Assembly (NCBI RefSeq): GCF_014218805.1
Contig: NZ_JACJUV010000001.1
Location: 1,872,501-1,936,500 of the forward strand
DNA length: 64,000 nucleotides
Origin: Teredinibacter franksiae
GTDB lineage: Bacteria; Pseudomonadota; Gammaproteobacteria; Pseudomonadales; Cellvibrionaceae
Reading direction: 5' to 3'
The notes under the pieces were generated by a model that did no database searches, was not told where the DNA came from, and saw only the letters and a program-made list of their open reading frames with translations. The position numbers were made by a program, and so were the translations under genes. This document shows, piece by piece, positions 1 through 8,625 of the stretch. The first letter of the stretch is position 1. Each line of letters starts with the position of its first letter.

Positions 1-148
1 GCGGAAGAGTACTTTCCCCACTAGCACTAGAAGATGAAATATCACCCAAAAAATCGCTTTTTACCTGTTCTTTGGCCCGCGAGAAAGCAGGCCCGACGTC
101 TGTTGGCCGATTTGAAATCGGTTTCTGTCCACCCCAATCTACATTCAT
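1..148 (-). CDS. Partial unknown protein after fliJ (possibly FliK)
   Basis: An open frame starts at an ATG at 148 and runs off the left edge without a stop. The visible 49 residues begin MNVDWGGQKP and are polar, with a serine stretch (ISSSSASGES). I see no recognisable domain. It is the next gene after fliJ on the same strand, where many flagellar operons carry fliK (hook-length control), and FliK N-termini are usually polar and poorly conserved. That identity rests on position only. The ribosome-binding site is weak. Confidence 0.4.
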   Translation of the reverse strand, partial: MNVDWGGQKPISNRPTDVGPAFSRAKEQVKSDFLGDISSSSASGESTLP

Positions 149-191
149 AATTAGCACACCACCCAACATCGCCCACTAGAAAATATCAAAA

Positions 192-596
192 TTATAAAAA
201 TATTTTTTGTTCCAATCGCCTAATTTCTACCGCGCAGTCATCCATTTTTCTTTTATAGGATCGCCCCAATAGTTCCTTGGTTCTTAAACTATTGCGCTGC
301 TGCCCAATAACATCACTACACTCATTTAGCTGCCGCGCCAAAATTTGCTTTTTTTCTTGGCAGTCCAAGATCAACCATAGTTTCGCATCCCTAATAGCCG
401 AATATCCAGCATCTGAAGCCAAACCTGAAGCTTGCACTAGAGCATTAACTTCCTCATCGACACCAGAACTCTCAAGCTTGTGTTGCACCTCAGCTTTTTG
501 CGCCCGAAGTAATTCGGTAGCTATTCTAAACGTCTCTATCTTCTGCTTTTTCTTTAGTAAAGAAAGTATATTTAACCGCTTATTAACATGCTTCAT
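192..596 (-). CDS. fliJ: FliJ-like flagellar export chaperone
   Basis: A 134-residue, highly charged, almost entirely helical protein that should form a long antiparallel coiled coil, the fold and size typical of FliJ (about 140 residues). FliJ sits in the central pore of the FliI ATPase ring and links it to the FlhA export gate. Sequence identity across this family is low, so the call depends on size, coiled-coil character and position directly after fliI. The ATG overlaps the fliI stop as ATGA, which indicates translational coupling. It should act in the cytoplasm at the base of the export apparatus. Confidence 0.72.
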   Translation of the reverse strand: MKHVNKRLNILSLLKKKQKIETFRIATELLRAQKAEVQHKLESSGVDEEVNALVQASGLASDAGYSAIRDAKLWLILDCQEKKQILARQLNECSDVIGQQRNSLRTKELLGRSYKRKMDDCAVEIRRLEQKIFL

Positions 597-1909
597 TGAA
601 TAAGCTTTTCAACTACTTGGCTTGCATCTCGCCAGACATCGTCAGGCTCGATAAATTGGCGTCTTTTTTGTTGTAAAAATTCGTCAACATCGCCCTTAAA
701 CTCTACAATTTTGTCGAGCACAGTATTACTACCAGCCTCATAGGCCCCCAGCTCGATCATATCTTTAGATTCATGAAACGCCGACAAATGGGCCCGCAGA
801 GCAGAAACAGTGCTCTGCTGATCAGGGTTTAATAAAGCCGGTGCTAATCGGCTTAAACTTGATAAGATATCAACCGCTGGGTAATGACCTTTTTCTGCCA
901 ACGATCTGGAAAGTACAACATGTCCATCTAGAAGCGATCTCATGTGGTCAGTAATAGGTTCTTGCATATCATCCCCCTCGACAAGCACCGTGTAAATCGC
1001 GCTTATTGAGCCTACCCCTCTAAGATTGCCTACGCGCTCAACCAGAGGAGGTAATATGGCAAAAACTGAAGCAGGATATCCTCTTGCGCCTAACGACTCT
1101 CCCGCAGCCAATCCAACCTCCCGTTGAGCCATCGCAAGTCGTGTAATGGAGTCCATTATCAACAAAACATCTTTACCCAGATCACGAAAGTACTCAGCAA
1201 TAGTGGTCGCCGTAAACGCGGCCTGCCTGCGCATTATTGCGGGCTCGTCAGCTGTAGCAGCAACAACGACACATCGTGTAAATCCGTTAGACGCTTGAAT
1301 ATCCCTTACAAATTCACCTACCTCTCTGCCTCGCTCACCAATTAGGCAAACCACAATTACATCAGCCTCACTATTAGTTGCTAGCATCCCAAGTAATGTA
1401 CTTTTACCTACGCCACTTCCTGCAAATATACCGATACGCATACCTTTTCCCATGGTGCAAAAAAGGTCAATGGACTTAACACCAGAAGCCAAGGTTTCTG
1501 TAATTGCTTCTCGATCCAATGGGTTAATTTTGTTTGCAGCAGTGCGAAGACGTTTGGCGATCCTTTTGCCTTCTCCGTCTAAAAAATCACCCAACCCATT
1601 AACAACTCTACCCAGCAATTCATTACCTGCCCCTACGTCGATCGGCTTCCCCACCGGGCGCACACGGCTGTCCAAACATAAACCTTCCGGCGCCTGAAGA
1701 GGCATAAGTAATATACTGTCAGCCTTCAAGCCCACCACTTCAGCGAGCACGGTGCGCGTAGTGAGGGGCTGAATAACCGACACCAGCTCACCCATTCGAA
1801 CAGAACACCCCTTTGCCTCGAGTAACATACCGCTTATTGCTGTTAGTTTTCCCGTTACTTGGGATAGCTCTAGCTTACCCAGAGCCTCAAGGTAGGGTGC
1901 TTCAAACAC
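593..1909 (-). CDS. fliI: Flagellar export ATPase FliI
   Basis: A hexameric F1-beta-like ATPase that powers export of rod, hook and filament subunits. The Walker A loop AGSGVGKST lies at about residues 163-171. The Walker B and following block (LLIMDSITRLAMAQREVGLAAGE region) is typical of FliI/SctN. At about 438 residues it has the usual family length. I place the start at the GTG at 1909, which overlaps the fliH stop by 8 bases. An ATG at 1936 in the same frame would add nine residues and increase the overlap. FliH is encoded upstream and FliJ downstream, so the whole ATPase complex is contiguous. Confidence 0.95.
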   Translation of the reverse strand: MFEAPYLEALGKLELSQVTGKLTAISGMLLEAKGCSVRMGELVSVIQPLTTRTVLAEVVGLKADSILLMPLQAPEGLCLDSRVRPVGKPIDVGAGNELLGRVVNGLGDFLDGEGKRIAKRLRTAANKINPLDREAITETLASGVKSIDLFCTMGKGMRIGIFAGSGVGKSTLLGMLATNSEADVIVVCLIGERGREVGEFVRDIQASNGFTRCVVVAATADEPAIMRRQAAFTATTIAEYFRDLGKDVLLIMDSITRLAMAQREVGLAAGESLGARGYPASVFAILPPLVERVGNLRGVGSISAIYTVLVEGDDMQEPITDHMRSLLDGHVVLSRSLAEKGHYPAVDILSSLSRLAPALLNPDQQSTVSALRAHLSAFHESKDMIELGAYEAGSNTVLDKIVEFKGDVDEFLQQKRRQFIEPDDVWRDASQVVEKLIQ

Positions 1910-2624
1910 GATTAGGATGCCTCGCTTCAAATACATCCAATAAACAATTCTTAAGCTTGTCTAGATCAGCGGAAATTGAGCAACAGGCTTCTGAGCTTCC
2001 ATACAAAAAACGCATGTCAACTGAGCTCATATTTTTGTCATACTGTATTGAAATATTTTCCAAATTTTGGATAGCCTTGTCCCAGAAAGTGGCGTGTTCA
2101 CCAGAAACAATTAATATTAAAGGAGACTCAGTTTTGAACGCTTCAACCTTTTTCCTTATATAAGCTGACACCAATTCTTCATTCGAATATGATTCGTGCA
2201 TCAATGCATATACGCACTTCAAACTAAGATTAACCACACTCTGTTCTAGCTCACGATCCTGTCGTACAACGCCATCGGCAATTACTGCCAGCCGCACCTT
2301 AAGTTGCTCAAGTTGCTCATCCGCTTCTTGCAGCTTTTTCGCCAACAAGCTCTCTTTTTCTTTTGTCGATTGGACAAAGCTATCCAGCTTTTCCTGAACT
2401 TCAGCTTGGACGATTTCCTCGGCACTGTCTAAACCGTCTTTCAGGCCTTTATTTTTCGCTTCAGCTCTTAAATCAGCAAGTTCCTCTTGAAATATTTCTT
2501 CCAATTGCTGAATCGAAAATTTAGGAGAAATGCTCTCTTCCGGCTCGTCAGGAGGCACTTGATCCGGGAAATTCAACCGTTGAAAACATCCAGAACTTTT
2601 GCTCCCCTTCAAAATTTCATTCAT
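1902..2624 (-). CDS. fliH: FliH-like regulator of the export ATPase
   Basis: A 240-residue protein with an acidic, proline-containing N-terminus (DQVPPDEPEES), a long helical middle rich in Glu, Gln and Lys, and a mixed alpha/beta C-terminal part. This is the layout of FliH/SctL stator proteins, which dimerise, bind and inhibit FliI, and dock it to the C-ring. Position immediately before fliI supports the call. It overlaps the upstream unknown gene by 8 bases and fliI by 8 bases. Sequence conservation in this family is weak, so the call combines architecture and synteny. Confidence 0.82.
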   Translation of the reverse strand: MNEILKGSKSSGCFQRLNFPDQVPPDEPEESISPKFSIQQLEEIFQEELADLRAEAKNKGLKDGLDSAEEIVQAEVQEKLDSFVQSTKEKESLLAKKLQEADEQLEQLKVRLAVIADGVVRQDRELEQSVVNLSLKCVYALMHESYSNEELVSAYIRKKVEAFKTESPLILIVSGEHATFWDKAIQNLENISIQYDKNMSSVDMRFLYGSSEACCSISADLDKLKNCLLDVFEARHPNRV

Positions 2625-2991
2625 AAGCGATTGCCGAAGTAGCCTTGATTAAATAGTTACTTACGCCTACCGCATACTTCCTATTAGTGCCGCCACAAAC
2701 TTCACCCGCAAATTCATTTTTTTCTGAAGCTAGCAGAAGACTCCAATAACGGGGCAACTTAACCATTGTTCGAGGTTTTTCTGACACCTCTTTTTTTGGT
2801 TGCATACTATTCAAGACGGATCCAACTAATTCTGGGTATCTATCCCAACCACGTAATTGAACCTCTTGCAACAGTGATTTCAATCGTTGAACTTGACTTT
2901 CACTCAACTGACTAATTAACCAATTCTGATCTTGCTTAGAAAGACACGCCATTTTTAGGGCAAGGCGCTTAACGCTATCGTTCGACTTCAA
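2617..2991 (-). CDS. Unknown small protein in the fliG position
   Basis: About 124 residues, reading from a TTG at 2991 that has a good upstream AGGGGA. A longer version from 3015 or a shorter one from an ATG at 2952 is possible. It occupies the slot between fliF and fliH where the rotor gene fliG normally lies, but FliG is about 330 residues and I see none of its repeats here. The N-terminal half holds a helical segment, LSKQDQNWLISQLSESQ, followed by KSLLQEVQLRGW. The C-terminal half (KYAVGVSNYLIKATS) is weakly hydrophobic. It overlaps fliF by 17 bases and fliH by 8, so it belongs to the operon. It may be a divergent rotor or assembly component. I do not recognise the family. Confidence 0.75.
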   Translation of the reverse strand: MKSNDSVKRLALKMACLSKQDQNWLISQLSESQVQRLKSLLQEVQLRGWDRYPELVGSVLNSMQPKKEVSEKPRTMVKLPRYWSLLLASEKNEFAGEVCGGTNRKYAVGVSNYLIKATSAIAYE

Positions 2992-4342
2992 GAGTATTCC
3001 CCTCGGGTACAGCAAGCCATTCGTTTATTTCGGCCAAAATAGCATCCCGCTCCTTAACCTTCAGCGAACGTGGCTTTCTTCCCGACCGAAAGTAAATCCA
3101 GAATAAACACACCAATACAACTACGCCACTTATTGCCCACACTAACGGAAGCACCAGCGGATGTATCTCTTCTCTAGCCAAAGTGCCGGCAACTACTTGC
3201 ACGGGAATCGGGGCCTCCTTTAGTGCTTCTGGCGCAGCCTGAACGTATTCAGGTTGCGCAATTACGGTAACGCGGTCACCACGAGTCCTGTCGATACCAA
3301 TACCTGCCTCAATGGCTGAGGACAATTTCTGCAATATCGACTCGTCCACACTATCTCCAATAACAACGCCCACACCTATTCTCTTAATCGTTCCGTACGC
3401 ATATTCGGTTTCGGATCTTTCCGTTGAATATATATACTCAACCTCTTTTGACTCTGAATTGCGAGTATCTTTAGCAGAACCTTTATCTGGACCTTCATCA
3501 CGAACTTGCGATTTGGTTTTTACTATATATCCACTACCTCCAGTAACTGCAGGCACAATGGATTCTCGTATAGATTTTGTCTTGTCCTTATTAAGATCGA
3601 TATTCACAGCAACACTAATAGATTCTGAAGGAACAACCATCGTTATAAGAGCCTTAACTTTTCTAGCGTAGACATCTTCAAGTTCAGATATCTCGTCATA
3701 TCCCTTACTAGAATCATTTGAAAAAAGCGTTCCATTTTGCCCCAGCACCACGACATCTTCACTTAATAGATCTTCTACAGCGGCGGAAACCAATGTTTTT
3801 ATCCCTCTTATTTGCGCGTTAGACAAATTTATCCCTTCTCTCTGGTCTACTACCACTGAGGCCTTCGCTCGAACATCTTCCGTATTGAACAAACTCTTTT
3901 TCGGTAAAGATAAATGTACCCTAGCCGATCTAATATCAGCAAATGAACGAATAGTATTACCAATCTCTCCCTCAAGGCCTCTTTGATAATTAATTTTTTG
4001 TACGAACTCCGACATACCGTAATCAGCATCATCAAAAATCGAAAAGCCGCTCGCAGATTCAGCTTGAACGCCCATTTCTTCTAACTTTTTTCGTATCTCT
4101 CCAACATATCGCTCTTCGACAAAAACTTGGCCAGTTTTTTCATCTGTCTTAAAATCAAAACCCCACGCCATTAGATGCCCCGCAATCTCACTATGCAGAT
4201 CTTTTGATACGCTTCCGGACATCAATGGCTTCCAGTGTGTAACCATAAATAGCCAAGAGATAGCCGAAACAAAAAACACAAAAACGACAATGACGGCAAC
4301 TATAATCACAAACTTTCTGTTGTACAATTGATTGATTTCCAC
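2975..4342 (-). CDS. fliF: Flagellar MS-ring protein FliF
   Basis: A 455-residue inner-membrane ring protein on which the rod and export gate assemble. It has an N-terminal membrane helix (about residues 12-33), the two YscJ/FliF ring-building regions (about 45-215, including SARVHLSLPKKSLF), a long periplasmic beta region, a second membrane helix (about 393-412) and a short cytoplasmic tail ending in AEINEWLAVPEG. Standard FliF is about 550 residues, so this one is short, mainly in the C-terminal periplasmic part. The tail keeps a helix resembling the FliG-binding end. The start is a GTG at 4342, 16 bases after fliE. Confidence 0.93.
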   Translation of the reverse strand: MEINQLYNRKFVIIVAVIVVFVFFVSAISWLFMVTHWKPLMSGSVSKDLHSEIAGHLMAWGFDFKTDEKTGQVFVEERYVGEIRKKLEEMGVQAESASGFSIFDDADYGMSEFVQKINYQRGLEGEIGNTIRSFADIRSARVHLSLPKKSLFNTEDVRAKASVVVDQREGINLSNAQIRGIKTLVSAAVEDLLSEDVVVLGQNGTLFSNDSSKGYDEISELEDVYARKVKALITMVVPSESISVAVNIDLNKDKTKSIRESIVPAVTGGSGYIVKTKSQVRDEGPDKGSAKDTRNSESKEVEYIYSTERSETEYAYGTIKRIGVGVVIGDSVDESILQKLSSAIEAGIGIDRTRGDRVTVIAQPEYVQAAPEALKEAPIPVQVVAGTLAREEIHPLVLPLVWAISGVVVLVCLFWIYFRSGRKPRSLKVKERDAILAEINEWLAVPEGNTLEVER

Positions 4343-4358
4343 GTTAATTTCTCAACCT

Positions 4359-4661
4359 CTATATCTGCATATTGAGAATTTCTTTATATGACTCTGCGAT
4401 CTTATTTCTAAGTTCCACGGCCACCTTCATAGACATTTTGGCATTTTCAATCGAAATCATTAATTCATGTACCGAAATACTATTACTATCTAAGACATAC
4501 GAAACCATATTGTCTTCAGCCCCAATCATCGTTTGATTAAGGCTTCCTATCGCATCCATAAAAGCGTTTGGCTTCGAGCTTACTTCCATATGGCCAAAAC
4601 TTATACGTGGCATAGTATCGGCATTATTAAGGCCAATACTCTGTACTCCTAACTCATTCAT
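4359..4661 (-). CDS. fliE: Flagellar hook-basal body protein FliE
   Basis: A 100-residue protein of the usual FliE length (about 105). FliE joins the MS ring to the proximal rod. The C-terminal half carries the family pattern of helices (SISVHELMISIENAKMSMK followed by VELRNKIAESYKEILNMQI), where the final helix ending in a methionine-glutamine-isoleucine motif is diagnostic. The fliE start overlaps the flgC stop as ATGA. The order flgB-flgC-fliE is widespread in alphaproteobacteria and other phyla. Confidence 0.92.
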   Translation of the reverse strand: MNELGVQSIGLNNADTMPRISFGHMEVSSKPNAFMDAIGSLNQTMIGAEDNMVSYVLDSNSISVHELMISIENAKMSMKVAVELRNKIAESYKEILNMQI

Positions 4662-5050
4662 CTTTCGTCACCAATCTGTATCGCTGCTGCATTAATTTCT
4701 TTATTGATATTATAGGCCCTGACATTTGCTTCATATGCGCGTACAGCACCCGCCATACGCACCATTTCAGTCACATGGTCCACATCAAGAAAAAAAACAT
4801 TACCTTCACCATTTGCCATCGGATGCACTGGATCGTGAACAGCTTTCACGACGGAAGAATTTAAGTCATTATCCCCTCCACCAACTACACCGTTTGCATT
4901 TATAAGTAAATTTTCAATGGCTTGCAAAGCTGTTGTTTCGCTCGCAAATGCTACGTTCGCAAGCGCTAAGCGTTGCGCTGCAAGCTCAACTCGGCCACGC
5001 TCATAATCCATCCCAAAACGGGAAATTGCAGTTATAGAACCAGGCTCCAT
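4658..5050 (-). CDS. flgC: Proximal rod protein FlgC
   Basis: A 130-residue rod protein. The N-terminal helix contains AAQRLALANVAFASET, a drifted version of the rod-protein motif (S.RL.VIA.NIANA.T). The C-terminal helix (VRMAGAVRAYEANVRAYNINKEI) matches the FlgC/FlgG signature region that packs in the rod core. Normal length is about 135. It lies one base downstream of flgB and is coupled to fliE by ATGA. FlgC forms the proximal rod with FlgB and FlgF in the periplasm and is exported by the flagellar type III system, so it has no Sec signal. Confidence 0.92.
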   Translation of the reverse strand: MEPGSITAISRFGMDYERGRVELAAQRLALANVAFASETTALQAIENLLINANGVVGGGDNDLNSSVVKAVHDPVHPMANGEGNVFFLDVDHVTEMVRMAGAVRAYEANVRAYNINKEINAAAIQIGDER

Positions 5051-5051
5051 G

Positions 5052-5414
5052 CTATCGACCTCCCACTACAGCCAGACTCATTAGGGCCATCTTTGCTGAG
5101 ATAATTTTCGAGATCACTTTTACCCTTCCAGCGGCCTCGTTCATAGTAGCCACTTCTTGGTCTAGATTTATTTGGCCACCCAGCTGTTTGACATAATCTA
5201 AACCACTTAACGCATTCGTCAGAGCATCACCATTATTACCAGACACAGCATACGAAGAAGCTAAATCTGATATTGCTCGCTTAAAGTCAAACCCCATCTT
5301 TATATAAGACGGCTGGTTCGCACCTGCGATATTGGACGAAGATATTCTCGCCTGTTCGCTGTTTATCGCCACAGCTTTTGTCGCCACGCCAATTACCGAA
5401 AGGTCTGCGCTCAT
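5052..5414 (-). CDS. flgB: Proximal rod protein FlgB
   Basis: A 120-residue rod protein close to the normal FlgB length (about 135). The N-terminal motif AINSEQARISSSNIAGANQPSY corresponds to the rod-family helix and following asparagine-rich turn. The middle is shortened, and the C-terminal segment (VATMNEAAGRVKVISKII) matches the paired C-terminal helix. It follows flgI by 12 bases and precedes flgC. It should be the first rod subunit on FliE at the MS ring. Confidence 0.9.
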   Translation of the reverse strand: MSADLSVIGVATKAVAINSEQARISSSNIAGANQPSYIKMGFDFKRAISDLASSYAVSGNNGDALTNALSGLDYVKQLGGQINLDQEVATMNEAAGRVKVISKIISAKMALMSLAVVGGR

Positions 5415-5426
5415 TTTCTATACTCC

Positions 5427-6530
5427 TTACTGCGTAATGAGTTCTGCATGTAATGCACCAGCAGCTTGCAACGATTGCAAGATGGAAATTACATCACGTA
5501 CTGACAAATTTATCGCTTGAAGTGATTGAACCAAGTCATTGACACTAGTCCCTGCAGGTAATGAAACAGGCTCAATTCTCTGTTCATTAACGGAAATGTC
5601 AGTATCTGGTACCACCTGTGTTCTAATACTATCCGTAGGCCTAAAATTGTTAAATGGCTGTGATACTTGGAATTCTGTATCTATATCAATCTTCAAACTA
5701 CCATAGGCAATACTTACCTTCCCTATAGTGACATCTCCTCCCGCCACTATGATGCCTGTACGCTCATTAACAACCACCCTAGCCTGCAGGTCTGGCGTAA
5801 CCTCTACGCTTTCTAGTAACGCAACATCAGACATGAAATTCGCCGCACCACCCATCTTTAGCTGTATTTTCCCGGGGTGCACCACTTTCACTGCGTATGC
5901 AGGAAATGTACTTTGCAGCCTATCTCTTACACGTTTCGCCGTTGTAAAATCGGGCTCATTTAAAATCACATTTATTTCGCCCCCAGCAACATCCCCGCTG
6001 TACAGTGAGCGCTCTATGTTACCGCCACTACTAACCTGCCCTACAGTGGTATGATTTTTTTTCCTCGAATTACTAAACGACTCGACCTCATATCCACCTA
6101 CTATTACTGGACCCTGCGCCAATGCATACAGTTTTTTGTCCGCACCATATAGTGGCGTTAACAGCAATGTTCCGCCGCTCAAACTCCTAGCATCACCAAT
6201 AGAGGCAACGTTCACATCAAATTTATCTCCAACCTCACCAAAAGCAGTTAAACGTGCAGTAATCATTACTGAAGCTACGTTACGTGAATTTAGATCCTCA
6301 CTATCAATTTGGAGGCCAAAACCTTCCAACGCATTGGATAGCGATTGAAGCGTTGCTTCATTGCGCTGCGAATCACCTGTACCAGAAAGACCAATCACCA
6401 GCCCATAGCCGACTACGGCGTAATCCCGAACCATATCGATCCGCGCTAAATCCTTTATCCGAACACCGCTGGAAGAAGCAGCGACCTCCAGACTAAAAAA
6501 TACAACATAGACAATCAGGAAAAAACGCAT
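5427..6530 (-). CDS. flgI: Flagellar P-ring protein FlgI
   Basis: A periplasmic protein that polymerises into the P ring around the rod in the peptidoglycan layer. A Sec signal peptide starts at MRFFLIVYVVFFSLEVAAS. The mature part begins with VRIKDLARIDMVRDYAVVGYGLVIGLSGTGD, the strong family signature. Mature length (about 350) is normal. I choose the ATG at 6530 because it overlaps the flgH stop by one base (TGATG) and gives a clean signal. An upstream in-frame start at 6548 would add six residues. Export to the periplasm is by Sec, assisted by the chaperone FlgA encoded two genes upstream. Confidence 0.94.
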   Translation of the reverse strand: MRFFLIVYVVFFSLEVAASSSGVRIKDLARIDMVRDYAVVGYGLVIGLSGTGDSQRNEATLQSLSNALEGFGLQIDSEDLNSRNVASVMITARLTAFGEVGDKFDVNVASIGDARSLSGGTLLLTPLYGADKKLYALAQGPVIVGGYEVESFSNSRKKNHTTVGQVSSGGNIERSLYSGDVAGGEINVILNEPDFTTAKRVRDRLQSTFPAYAVKVVHPGKIQLKMGGAANFMSDVALLESVEVTPDLQARVVVNERTGIIVAGGDVTIGKVSIAYGSLKIDIDTEFQVSQPFNNFRPTDSIRTQVVPDTDISVNEQRIEPVSLPAGTSVNDLVQSLQAINLSVRDVISILQSLQAAGALHAELITQ

Positions 6531-7102
6531 CAAATTAGCCTCAGCCATTTTAGTACACTGTAAACAACGCCAGGCTCACCAGTATCGCTAACACTTCCAT
6601 CACCCCGAATCACAACTTCAGCGCCTGCAATTCGACTGGAAACAATCGTATTTTCTTTCGAAATGTCTTGCTTACGTACGATACCGGTAATTGTAATGAG
6701 CTGGCTTTCCCCGTTTATAACTAACATTTGCTCACCCTTAATAGCCAACATATCGCTCGATAACACATCGGTTATTAGAACGCTAAGCTTGGTCGCCGCG
6801 ACACCTTTCCTTGTTGTCTTTCCTGAACCTTCATCTTTACCTGAAACATTCAAGCCAACCGATTTTTCATTATCAAGAGACTCTCCGGTAAGCTCAATCG
6901 AGGATCCATGCTTTAAACCCAAACCAACACTAGACTCTGCGGTTGTAGACTCATAGACAAGAACAACAATAGGCTGACCAATAGTAAAAGACCGCTGATC
7001 GGCAGTTATCGATTGATAGCTGTCTGGATCGATCATGCTATCCCCGGACACCCTGACACACATGAAAAACAATGTACAAAAGACATTAAAACGCCATTTC
7101 AA
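6530..7102 (-). CDS. flgH: Flagellar L-ring protein FlgH
   Basis: A 190-residue protein forming the outer-membrane bushing. The body has the FlgH pattern (DQRSFTIGQPIVVLVYESTTAESS, then KKG-type glycine-rich strands and ITGIVRKQDISKENTIVSSRIAGAEV). Total length is somewhat below the usual 220-235. The start is a TTG at 7102 with GGAG nine bases upstream; in-frame stops lie just before it. Most FlgH proteins are lipoproteins. Here cysteines occur at positions 9 and 14 but neither follows a lipobox, so the N-terminus looks like a plain or poor signal peptide. It overlaps flgA by 17 bases. Confidence 0.9.
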   Translation of the reverse strand: MKWRFNVFCTLFFMCVRVSGDSMIDPDSYQSITADQRSFTIGQPIVVLVYESTTAESSVGLGLKHGSSIELTGESLDNEKSVGLNVSGKDEGSGKTTRKGVAATKLSVLITDVLSSDMLAIKGEQMLVINGESQLITITGIVRKQDISKENTIVSSRIAGAEVVIRGDGSVSDTGEPGVVYSVLKWLRLI

Positions 7103-7823
7103 CCTTATTTTCTCCTATTACATATGCTTTTATAGGCGATTCTGCACCATCAACCAACACAGAAACCAAATCACCCTTTTCCCAGCCCATGCTCAACGCA
7201 ACACCTGGCGAAGACAATTTAATTCGACCTGATTTCACCGTTATGATAACCATCATATTTCTCTCGACTAGAGGTGGCGCGGCCACATCCTGTGTACTAA
7301 CAACTCTCCCGTGCCGAATGGTTCTGGTTGTGACCAGCCCAACAGGTGACCCCTCCAACAACTGATAACCACCGGCGACTCTCGCGACATTCGTAACCGT
7401 GAACTGTATATCCTCAGCCCTTATCACCTGCCCCCTTTTTAGATTGCGCACGGTAACCCATGCCTCGTCCAAAACTTCAACCGTATACCAACTCGTACGT
7501 AGCGCTTTACCAGTAACATCTAGTGATACAGCTCTAACTCGTCCAGAATTGATAGAGCCTATCTCATGCAAGGCTATTTTATTCTCGATATCAGTAGTCT
7601 TTGCGATATGGGTGGCCTGCTTTAGCAACTTTAATTTTACCTCTCCCCCATTAACTGTAAACCTATCACACAACGCTATCTCTAAATAATTCTGCGCTAT
7701 TTCCACTACAGCAGTTTCGGCACTCAACGATGTTAACCAATTTGGTCGAACGTCACGATCTAACGATCTACACTGGATCGCAACGCTACTAGCAAGTATC
7801 ACCCCAAGGAAAAGCGTTGCCAT
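7086..7823 (-). CDS. flgA: P-ring assembly chaperone FlgA
   Basis: A 245-residue periplasmic protein with an N-terminal signal peptide (ATLFLGVILASSVAIQC), a divergent middle and a C-terminal SAF/ChapFlgA domain. In that domain LKRGQVIRAEDIQFT and RTIRHGRVVSTQDVAAPPLVERN are characteristic, as is the final SPGVALSMGWEKGDLVSVLV block. FlgA holds FlgI until it forms the P ring. Its location between flgG and flgH, as in alphaproteobacteria, differs from most enteric-type gammaproteobacteria, where flgA is divergent from flgB. Confidence 0.92.
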   Translation of the reverse strand: MATLFLGVILASSVAIQCRSLDRDVRPNWLTSLSAETAVVEIAQNYLEIALCDRFTVNGGEVKLKLLKQATHIAKTTDIENKIALHEIGSINSGRVRAVSLDVTGKALRTSWYTVEVLDEAWVTVRNLKRGQVIRAEDIQFTVTNVARVAGGYQLLEGSPVGLVTTRTIRHGRVVSTQDVAAPPLVERNMMVIITVKSGRIKLSSPGVALSMGWEKGDLVSVLVDGAESPIKAYVIGENKVEMAF

Positions 7824-7834
7824 TAATTTATTAT

Positions 7835-8596
7835 CTAACGCCGGATGTTATTGGTAGTTTCCAAAATACTATCGACCACTTGAATCAAACGGGCATTCAA
7901 CTGGTAAGCCCTTTGAGCTAACACAAGATTCGTCATTTCCTCAACCATATCCACGTTCGACGTTTCCAGATATCCCTGCTTTAAATTCCCGGCCCCAGAC
8001 TCTCCGGCATTTCGCATAATTGGATCAAGTCGGTCATTAGCAACCATATATAGGCCGTTGCCAACGGACTTAAGATCGGACTCGTTTTCAAATTGCGCCA
8101 ACTGAAACATTCCAAGCTCGGTAACATCGCCCGACGAAAGAGTTGCGTAAACCGTACCGTCTGCGTCAATTTGAACCTCTAGCGCGTCTGGCGGGATATA
8201 AATATTACTGGTTAAACCTCCTTGACCGACGACCCCAAGACGACCATCGGTATCAACTCCCAAACCACCAACTCTTGTATAGGCGTAGTCGCCATTTGAA
8301 AGCTCTACTTCAAGCAGCCCCTTACCCTGGACAGCAACGTCGTACATTGCACCTGTTTGACGGAAAGAACCACTTGTAAAAATATCTTTCACACTTCCTA
8401 TTTTTGTCCCCTGACCTGACGACACAGGATTCTGTGACGATATCGCATTGTCGCCAGTGGTAACAACATCGGTGAAAAATACATTTTCCTTTTTGTAAGC
8501 AGTTGTTTGGCTATTCGACAAATTATGAGAAATGGTATTAATCCACTCCTGTGTAGCAGTTAAACCCGATTTCGCAATATTGATAGCATCTATCAT
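7835..8596 (-). CDS. flgG: Distal rod protein FlgG
   Basis: A 253-residue distal rod protein (family about 260). The N-terminal rod helix reads AKSGLTATQEWINTISHNLSNSQTTAYKK. The central D1 region includes FRQTGAMYDVAVQGKGLLEV, and the C-terminal signature GYLETSNVDMVEEMTNLVLAQRAYQLNARLIQ is the classic FlgG end. FlgG builds the distal rod that crosses the P and L rings. It is exported by the flagellar type III system and has no Sec signal. It lies 29 bases downstream of flgF and 11 upstream of flgA. Confidence 0.95.
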   Translation of the reverse strand: MIDAINIAKSGLTATQEWINTISHNLSNSQTTAYKKENVFFTDVVTTGDNAISSQNPVSSGQGTKIGSVKDIFTSGSFRQTGAMYDVAVQGKGLLEVELSNGDYAYTRVGGLGVDTDGRLGVVGQGGLTSNIYIPPDALEVQIDADGTVYATLSSGDVTELGMFQLAQFENESDLKSVGNGLYMVANDRLDPIMRNAGESGAGNLKQGYLETSNVDMVEEMTNLVLAQRAYQLNARLIQVVDSILETTNNIRR

Positions 8597-8625
8597 TCTT
8601 TAATCCACCTGTTGAGTTACTTGCG

